A stretch of DNA of 8,953 nt, taken from JBDRAU01 sp043823315. GTDB lineage: Bacteria > Patescibacteriota > UBA1384 > DTJR01. Under the pieces are notes generated by a model that saw nothing but the letters and a program-made list of their open reading frames with translations, was not told the origin of the DNA and searched no databases. The translations under genes and the position numbers were made by a program. The stretch lies in NCBI GenBank assembly GCA_043823315.1, contig JBDRAU010000037.1:1-8953 (forward strand). Reading direction: 5' to 3'. Positions 5,745 to 8,953 of the stretch are shown in pieces (positions within the stretch are counted from its first letter, which is position 1; each line of letters begins with the position of its first letter).

Positions 5745-5782
5745 ATAGTACGCCTGTTAGAACAAAATCTCAAGATTTTGTT
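5745..5782 (-). promoter_or_regulatory. Promoter with palindromic operator candidate for the DUF6512-like gene
   Basis: On the minus strand TTGAGA (5773-5768) and TACTAT (5750-5745) are 17 bases apart. A perfect inverted repeat with 10-bp arms, aacaaaatct (5761-5770) and agattttgtt (5773-5782), is centred on the -35 box, where a repressor would block RNA polymerase. The -10 box is eight bases from the GTG start. Confidence 0.6.
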
Positions 5783-5843
5783 AGTTAGCTGTAGGTTGCT
5801 GGTAGTTTGAAGTATGAGAGGAGAAATTAGAGGGGAATTCAAT

Positions 5844-5918
5844 CCATTCGACTTCGCTCAGGATTTTCAATCCGTTCGACATTTCTTATAGCCCTGAGTG
5901 GAATCGAAGGGCTCAGGA
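5844..5918. repeat. Intergenic hairpin repeat (tcgacttcgctcagg type)
   Basis: The segment ccattcgacttcgctcagg (5844-5862) is nearly the reverse complement of 5892-5910 (ccctgagtggaatcgaaggg), and a partial copy, tccgttcgac, lies at 5871-5880. The second arm ends in gctcaggat. I recognise this as a common interspersed repeat of environmental bacterial genomes. The remainder of 5783-5924 shows nothing else. Confidence 0.55.
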
Positions 5919-5924
5919 TCCTCG

Positions 5925-5959
5925 AGAAAAAGAAGAGGGGCGGCCTTGCGGCCGCCCCT
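5925..5959 (-). terminator. Intrinsic terminator of left prepilin cassette
   Basis: Perfect 10-bp arms aggggcggcc (5936-5945) and ggccgcccct (5950-5959) with loop ttgc are followed on the minus strand by CTTCTTTTTCTC. A 20-base segment of stem and tail is identical in the terminator of the right cassette (6782-6801). Confidence 0.85.
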
Positions 5960-5973
5960 GTGGGGCATGGGCA

Positions 5974-6639
5974 CTATGGTGCTGTCATATTGAGCGCCCA
6001 TGCACAGTTTCCGTAGACCGCGTTCGCGTTCTGCCACTTGGCGTGGCCATCAATGTACCCGATGTTCACACCTTCATTGTGCGGTACCGCCCACTTGTGT
6101 GTAGAGGCGATGTTTGAACCGCACGACCACTGCCCGCACACCATGGATGACAGTATGCCTCCAGCTGATCCGAAGATCAGGCTGTTGGCATCAAAGCACA
6201 TGTACTTCTGTGATGGTGCCGTGACGACCGCCAGTTTGGTAGGTGCTCCCCCTCCGGGTCTTCCATCCCAGAGCACCTGGGTGAAGCAGTAGTTCGGCAA
6301 TCCTGCGGGGAACGTCTGGCCGCCCCAGACAGCTGGAGCCGCTGCCCAGAGACTGGCGCTTGGACATTTGTACAGCTGCCAGTTCTTCACATACGGTTGG
6401 ATCTGATGTGGCCAGATGGGGTCGACGCCCCAGACACCGCTTGTGGGAAACGTCTCGTCGTAGTCCTGCACGTACATGATCATACCCAGTGCCAACTGCT
6501 TGACATTCGACAAACAGCTCGTCTGCCGCGCCTTCTCGCGCGCCTTAGCGAACACCGGGAAGAGGATCGCCGCCAGAATCGCGATGATGGCGATCACGAC
6601 GAGCAGCTCAATGAGCGTGAAACCTTTGCGTGTGGACAT
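5974..6639 (-). CDS. Prepilin-like protein with H-X9-DG C-terminal domain (DUF1559-type)
   Basis: This 221-residue protein is a type IV pilin/type II secretion pseudopilin-like protein. MSTRKG|FTLIELLVVIAIIAI is a class III prepilin signal: cleavage by prepilin peptidase after G6, Phe at +1, Glu at +5 (E11), then a hydrophobic helix to about residue 30. FAKAREKARQTSCLSN continues the pilin helix. The outer domain ends HNEGVNIGYIDGHAKW: H187, nine residues, D197-G198, the H-X9-DG processing-associated motif of large prepilin families in Armatimonadota, Planctomycetota and related phyla. Cysteines at 42, 92, 118, 148, 168, 173 and 212 could form disulfides. AAGGAGG precedes the ATG. The gene is GC-rich, with its own promoter, leader and terminator, and is paralogous to the gene at 6848-7459. 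Prepilin peptidase and assembly genes are absent from this window. Confidence 0.9.
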   Translation of the reverse strand: MSTRKGFTLIELLVVIAIIAILAAILFPVFAKAREKARQTSCLSNVKQLALGMIMYVQDYDETFPTSGVWGVDPIWPHQIQPYVKNWQLYKCPSASLWAAAPAVWGGQTFPAGLPNYCFTQVLWDGRPGGGAPTKLAVVTAPSQKYMCFDANSLIFGSAGGILSSMVCGQWSCGSNIASTHKWAVPHNEGVNIGYIDGHAKWQNANAVYGNCAWALNMTAP

Positions 6640-6646
6640 CTTGTGC

Positions 6647-6692
6647 CTCCTTAGTAGCTGTCTGGCTTAAAAGCCAGTAGGTCTCATTAGCT
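6647..6692 (-). promoter_or_regulatory. Conserved 46-nt mRNA leader of left prepilin (candidate cis-regulatory RNA)
   Basis: All 46 bases are identical to 7467-7512. The leader begins close to the expected transcription start, contains the 7-bp hairpin CTGGCTT/AAGCCAG (6677-6662) and ends in the Shine-Dalgarno site AAGGAGG. The four-base self-complementary AGCT occurs on both sides of the hairpin (6692-6689 and 6659-6656) and could close an outer stem around an unpaired TAATGAGACC-like strand. It does not match a riboswitch class that I can recognise. Confidence 0.6.
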
Positions 6693-6695
6693 TGG

Positions 6696-6723
6696 AATAT
6701 ACACTTCTTAGTAAAATAATCAA
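6696..6723 (-). promoter_or_regulatory. Promoter of left prepilin cassette
   Basis: TTGATT (6723-6718) and TATATT (6701-6696) are 16 bases apart on the minus strand, the same spacing as the promoter of the right cassette. Transcription should start close to 6690, at the beginning of the conserved leader. Confidence 0.65.
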
Positions 6724-6781
6724 CAATAAACGTGGAAAACTGACTTGCCTAGCAAGAAAATCTTAATAATTGTGGAATTCA

Positions 6782-6818
6782 AGAAAAAGAAGAGGGGCGG
6801 CTCGTGATGAGCCGCCCC
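6782..6818 (-). terminator. Intrinsic terminator of right prepilin cassette
   Basis: Perfect 10-bp arms ggggcggctc (6794-6803) and gagccgcccc (6809-6818) with loop gtgat, then CTCTTCTTTTTCTT on the minus strand. It shares agaaaaagaagaggggcggc with the left cassette terminator. Confidence 0.87.
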
Positions 6819-6847
6819 GTGCGTTGAGATGTTGGTGCGTCTGGGAA

Positions 6848-7459
6848 CTACGGAGTGATCCAGTACTTCGCCGCGTTCGCTGGGCTTGCTATCTCCGAGC
6901 GGCCCATGCTCTTGGCGTGGCCGTCGCAGAAAGCCACGTTGCACTGATCGTTGTGACGCCCCTCTGGCTTGCCGTAGTAGCCGCCGGTGCTCAGTGCGAC
7001 TCCAGGATCATACCGGGTGATATACGTTGACCCATCGAGAAGCATCATGATCTCGGACGGACGTTTGATGGAGCCGAGGGAATCGCCGCTTTCAGGTGGC
7101 CAGCCACTTTGTTCGAAGTTGGAGAATGGCCAGTTGTAGTTACACCCATAGCTGGCATACTGGCTCTTGTTCGAGTTAGAGGGACACGCGAACATCTGAG
7201 TGTTCTTGCAGTACGGCATCACCATGTCCACCCAGTAGGTCAACGAGCCGAAGCTGTAGTAGGGCGGCAGGGTTTCGTCGTAGTCACCGGCATACATAAT
7301 GACTGCCAGCGCGATCTGCTTCTCGTTGGACAGACAGGATGTCTGCCGCGCCTTCTCGCGGGCCTTGGCGAACACCGGGAAGAGGATCGCCGCCAAGATC
7401 GCGATGATGGCGATCACAACCAACAACTCAATGAGCGTGAAACCACTTTTCTTAGACAT
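6848..7459 (-). CDS. Prepilin-like protein with H-X9-DG C-terminal domain (DUF1559-type)
   Basis: At 203 residues this is the paralogue of the protein at 5974-6639. MSKKSG|FTLIELLVVIAI gives the prepilin peptidase site after G6 with E11 at +5. Residues 6-45 are identical in the two proteins, after which only spaced positions match (QIALAVIMYAGDYDETLPP against QLALGMIMYVQDYDETFPT). The outer domain is Tyr- and Gly-rich and ends HNDQCNVAFCDGHAKSM: H169, nine residues, D179-G180. As a surface filament or pseudopilus subunit it would be inserted in the inner membrane and processed there. The codons for the identical segment differ at several synonymous sites, so the duplication is not recent or the protein is under strong constraint. 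GGAG precedes the ATG; promoter, leader and terminator are its own. Confidence 0.9.
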   Translation of the reverse strand: MSKKSGFTLIELLVVIAIIAILAAILFPVFAKAREKARQTSCLSNEKQIALAVIMYAGDYDETLPPYYSFGSLTYWVDMVMPYCKNTQMFACPSNSNKSQYASYGCNYNWPFSNFEQSGWPPESGDSLGSIKRPSEIMMLLDGSTYITRYDPGVALSTGGYYGKPEGRHNDQCNVAFCDGHAKSMGRSEIASPANAAKYWITP

Positions 7460-7466
7460 TTTGTGT

Positions 7467-7512
7467 CTCCTTAGTAGCTGTCTGGCTTAAAAGCCAGTAG
7501 GTCTCATTAGCT
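7467..7512 (-). promoter_or_regulatory. Conserved 46-nt mRNA leader of right prepilin (candidate cis-regulatory RNA)
   Basis: This copy is identical to 6647-6692 at every base, with the hairpin at 7497-7482 and the Shine-Dalgarno GGAG at its 3' end. Identity stops just upstream of the leader (CGAGCT against CAAGCT) and within the last bases before ATG. Strict conservation beside drifting coding sequence suggests selection on the RNA. Confidence 0.6.
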
Positions 7513-7515
7513 CGA

Positions 7516-7543
7516 AATATACACCCTTTGGTTAATTAGTCAA
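7516..7543 (-). promoter_or_regulatory. Promoter of right prepilin cassette
   Basis: TTGACT (7543-7538) and TATATT (7521-7516) are 16 bases apart on the minus strand. The shared GTGTATATT around the -10 box is the same in the left cassette, while the rest of the spacer differs. Confidence 0.7.
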
Positions 7544-7573
7544 TCATGAAATTGAAAAAACGGGTTTTAACAC

Positions 7574-7597
7574 AAAAAAATACAAGCTTCCGCTTGC
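7574..7597 (-). terminator. Intrinsic terminator after the helical hypothetical gene
   Basis: A short stem CAAGC/GCTTG (7596-7592 and 7587-7583) with a GGAA tetraloop is followed on the minus strand by TATTTTTTT. It lies about 25 bases after the stop at 7623. Confidence 0.65.
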
Positions 7598-7622
7598 CAA
7601 GCACTTTTTATCCAAGTCTGTA

Positions 7623-8081
7623 TTAAGCGGCTTCTTCTTGAGTTGGATCTGAAGCGACATTGTTTATTATCCCACCTGATTGGGCTCTTTTTTCAATTAA
7701 TGAAACTCTGGTTGTATAACTCAACAGTGTTGATTCTAACATAGCAGTATAAGCATCCCATTCTCTTTCAACAGCATGCATCATTGTTTCGTCAAATTGT
7801 GCTGATTTACCAGTTTGCCCCTCCAGTCGTTTTCTATCTTCCGCATAAGAGATCTTTGCTTGTTCGCCTTTTTTTAGAAATTCATCAAGTGAAGATAATA
7901 TATCGCGATCGCCGTGTCGGCTTGCGATTTGTTCTGCTGATTTGCGAAAAACACCAGCTAGCGTTTCCAGTCCCCGCTCAAATCGCGTGATTGCCGGTTC
8001 TACCCGATTTCTAATTGCTAGCATCCGCTCCTGCATTGCTCCCGGATGCTCCGGTGACCCGAAACTTGCCTCTGTGTTCAT
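7623..8081 (-). CDS. Hypothetical helical (coiled-coil-like) protein
   Basis: I do not recognise this 152-residue protein. It is strongly charged and almost entirely helical in pattern from about residue 16 to 135 (MQERMLAIRNRVEPAITRFE, then LDEFLKKGEQAKISYAEDRK and a stretch around VEREWDAYTAML), with no membrane segment, signal peptide or cysteine. The ends are loose: a Gly/Pro-containing start (SFGSPEHPGAMQ) and an acidic tail (PTQEEAA). This fits a small soluble helical-bundle or coiled-coil protein. GAGGAA lies six bases before the ATG. A 14-bp perfect palindrome lies just upstream of the Shine-Dalgarno site and a terminator follows, so it appears to be a single-gene unit. Its codon use matches the AT-rich background more than the prepilins next to it. 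Confidence 0.6.
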   Translation of the reverse strand: MNTEASFGSPEHPGAMQERMLAIRNRVEPAITRFERGLETLAGVFRKSAEQIASRHGDRDILSSLDEFLKKGEQAKISYAEDRKRLEGQTGKSAQFDETMMHAVEREWDAYTAMLESTLLSYTTRVSLIEKRAQSGGIINNVASDPTQEEAA

Positions 8082-8092
8082 CTTGTTCCTCG

Positions 8093-8106
8093 TAATTGAT
8101 CAATTA
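8093..8106. promoter_or_regulatory. Perfect palindrome upstream of the helical gene
   Basis: TAATTGATCAATTA is a perfect 14-bp palindrome directly before the Shine-Dalgarno site of the gene at 7623-8081. It may be an operator; an AT-rich chance palindrome is the alternative. I could not place a convincing promoter for this gene. Confidence 0.35.
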
Positions 8107-8192
8107 TTACTTATTCGATTTAATTATTGATTTTAAACATCGGCATTATCTCAATTCTTATTTTCCACCCAACTTATGGATTGTTGATTTTT

Positions 8193-8219
8193 CCCACGCC
8201 GCTCTTTGAGCTTTGCGGG
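8193..8219. other. Hairpin with symmetric internal loop after the NYN gene
   Basis: Arms cccac (8193-8197) and gcggg (8215-8219, one G-T pair) and inner arms gctc (8201-8204) and gagc (8208-8211) close a three-base loop. No T-run follows on the minus strand, so it is not a standard terminator for the upstream NYN gene. It may protect the 3' end of the mRNA. The rest of 8107-8237 shows nothing recognisable. Confidence 0.4.
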
Positions 8220-8237
8220 ATTATTAGGAAATTGGGA

Positions 8238-8801
8238 TTATTTATTGACCCTATACTCAAACGGCTTGACCTCTTCCTTGATTAACAGCCTTGTTAATGT
8301 AGCGCATTTTTGCAACCCATAACTTGGCTTGTGTGAAAAACCAATATATTCAATCTTTTTACCAAGCTGCATTACCTTCTTGATTGCAGGAATTAGGTCT
8401 GTGTCGGATGAAATGATGATTGCAGTATCCCAAAGATTCTCGTACGCCCCAATCAATAAATCGGTTGCGAGATGGACATCAACACCTTTTTCGTGAAATT
8501 TCCCATCACTTTCCATCATAAATCCGCGCTTAATTTCGATACTTTGTTTCTTGTTCGATAAATGAGAAAAGAGTTTTTGCTGGTTTCTTCTTAAGAATTG
8601 AGCCTTTTTGTTGTCTGCCTTCGCCTTGACAACTCCTATATAATATCCGCAATAATTTACCTTTCGGTTCAGAGCTAGCCACTTCGCAAGTCCCCTGAAG
8701 TCAAATTTAGATAAATCTTTCATGCCAATTTCTTTGTCCTTTAACTTAAAATAAAAATTACTTCCATCTATAAAAACACCTACTGCTTGATCTTTAGGCA
8801 C
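8238..8801 (-). CDS. NYN-domain protein, LabA/DUF88 family (putative RNase)
   Basis: This 187-residue protein is a NYN (PIN-like) domain protein; the family is thought to cut RNA with a metal held by aspartates. The acidic residues are present: D12 in VGVFIDGSNFYFKL, D108 and D114 in KGVDVHLATDLL, and D133/D135 in AIIISSDTDLIPAIKK. This order is the LabA/DUF88 (TIGR00288-like) pattern. A basic middle (KAKADNKKAQFLRRNQQK) could bind nucleic acid. I start at GTG 8801 because GGAGG lies five bases upstream; an in-frame TTG at 8813 would add four residues and overlaps that site. No signal peptide or membrane helix is seen. It is a single-gene unit whose leader contains a terminator-like hairpin. 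Confidence 0.88.
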   Translation of the reverse strand: MPKDQAVGVFIDGSNFYFKLKDKEIGMKDLSKFDFRGLAKWLALNRKVNYCGYYIGVVKAKADNKKAQFLRRNQQKLFSHLSNKKQSIEIKRGFMMESDGKFHEKGVDVHLATDLLIGAYENLWDTAIIISSDTDLIPAIKKVMQLGKKIEYIGFSHKPSYGLQKCATLTRLLIKEEVKPFEYRVNK

Positions 8802-8831
8802 AAAATCCTCCAATTCCTATAATAATCAAAA

Positions 8832-8862
8832 ACCCGCCGTGCAAAGCAGGGCGGGTGTTTTT
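8832..8862 (-). terminator. Terminator-like hairpin in the leader of the NYN gene
   Basis: Arms acccgcc (8832-8838) and ggcgggt (8850-8856) are followed on the minus strand by TTTTTGATTATT, and on the plus strand by gttttt, so it could stop transcription in both directions. On the minus strand it lies between the likely NYN promoter (8873-8901) and the NYN start. It is either an attenuator or the end of a transcript from beyond the window. Confidence 0.65.
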
Positions 8863-8872
8863 AGCTAAGTTC

Positions 8873-8901
8873 AATATACCACAATCTACTTTGTGAGTCA
8901 A
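8873..8901 (-). promoter_or_regulatory. Promoter with operator-like inverted repeat for the NYN gene
   Basis: TTGACT (8901-8896) and TATATT (8878-8873) are 17 bases apart on the minus strand. The spacer contains CACAA-N6-TTGTG (8895-8880), a perfect inverted repeat. Transcription would start near 8866, about 65 bases before the GTG. The remainder to 8953 is AT-rich with no assignable gene. Confidence 0.6.
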
Positions 8902-8953
8902 TATGTGCGAGATTAAAAATAATTTATTAACCATACGCTTAAAATAGTACGCT

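Noticed and set aside
6647..6692. Leader as a c-di-GMP-I (GEMM) or preQ1 riboswitch
   Set aside because: It is too short for GEMM and lacks its conserved paired regions, and it lacks the preQ1 A-rich tail pattern.
6770..7474. Plus-strand frames opposite the prepilin genes
   Set aside because: They arise from the repetitive GC-rich prepilin N-terminal code and lack start signals.
8794..8934. 46-codon minus-strand frame overlapping the NYN start, a possible leader peptide
   Set aside because: It crosses the likely promoter and the terminator hairpin, has no Shine-Dalgarno site, and its transcript would have to start upstream of 8934.

Overview
This window suggests an AT-rich, uncultured bacterium. 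Small genes sit on short intergenic regions, and TTGACA/TATAAT-type promoters and Shine-Dalgarno sites are easy to see. The intergenic regions carry hairpin repeats of the 'atcccgca-tcaag-tgcgggat' and 'gccctgagtgg..tcgaagggc' kind, which I associate with Patescibacteria/CPR and some other environmental genomes. Together with the small proteins this makes a CPR-like host plausible, but no marker gene fixes the phylum. Several genes stop cleanly at TGA, so the standard bacterial code applies. All genes are on the minus strand except one.

Layout: (1) 1-1233 holds two tandem type II toxin-antitoxin modules, each a Phd/YefM-like antitoxin followed by an overlapping RelE/ParE-like toxin; the left toxin runs off the window edge. 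(2) 1314-1985 is radC. (3) 1986-2333 is non-coding with hairpin repeats and the promoter of the next gene. (4) 2334-2942 is the only plus-strand gene, a GC-richer YkgJ-type Cys-cluster protein with its own promoter and terminator. (5) 3007-5738 holds a membrane-anchored beta-propeller protein, a histidine-phosphatase-like protein, a C39-like cysteine peptidase whose catalytic Cys lies upstream of the first usable start codon, and a DUF6512-like membrane protein. (6) 5925-7543 contains two self-contained cassettes, each promoter, leader, prepilin gene and terminator, encoding H-X9-DG pseudopilins. (7) 7623-8081 is an unrecognised helical protein. (8) 8238-8801 is a NYN/LabA-like (DUF88) putative nuclease whose short leader contains a terminator-like hairpin.

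The most interesting element is the pair of prepilin cassettes. They share a 46-nt 5' leader without a single difference, while the adjacent coding DNA has drifted at synonymous positions and the C-terminal halves have diverged. The leader starts about where transcription should start, has a perfect 7-bp hairpin and ends in the Shine-Dalgarno site, so it is a candidate cis-regulatory RNA. The cassettes are GC-rich against an AT-rich background and resemble the large prepilin families of Armatimonadota and Planctomycetota, so horizontal acquisition is possible. Other points are the possible attenuator before the NYN gene, a palindrome over the -35 box of the DUF6512 gene, a 9-bp motif in opposite orientations in both toxin-antitoxin promoters, and a histidine phosphatase with Val in place of the RHG arginine.
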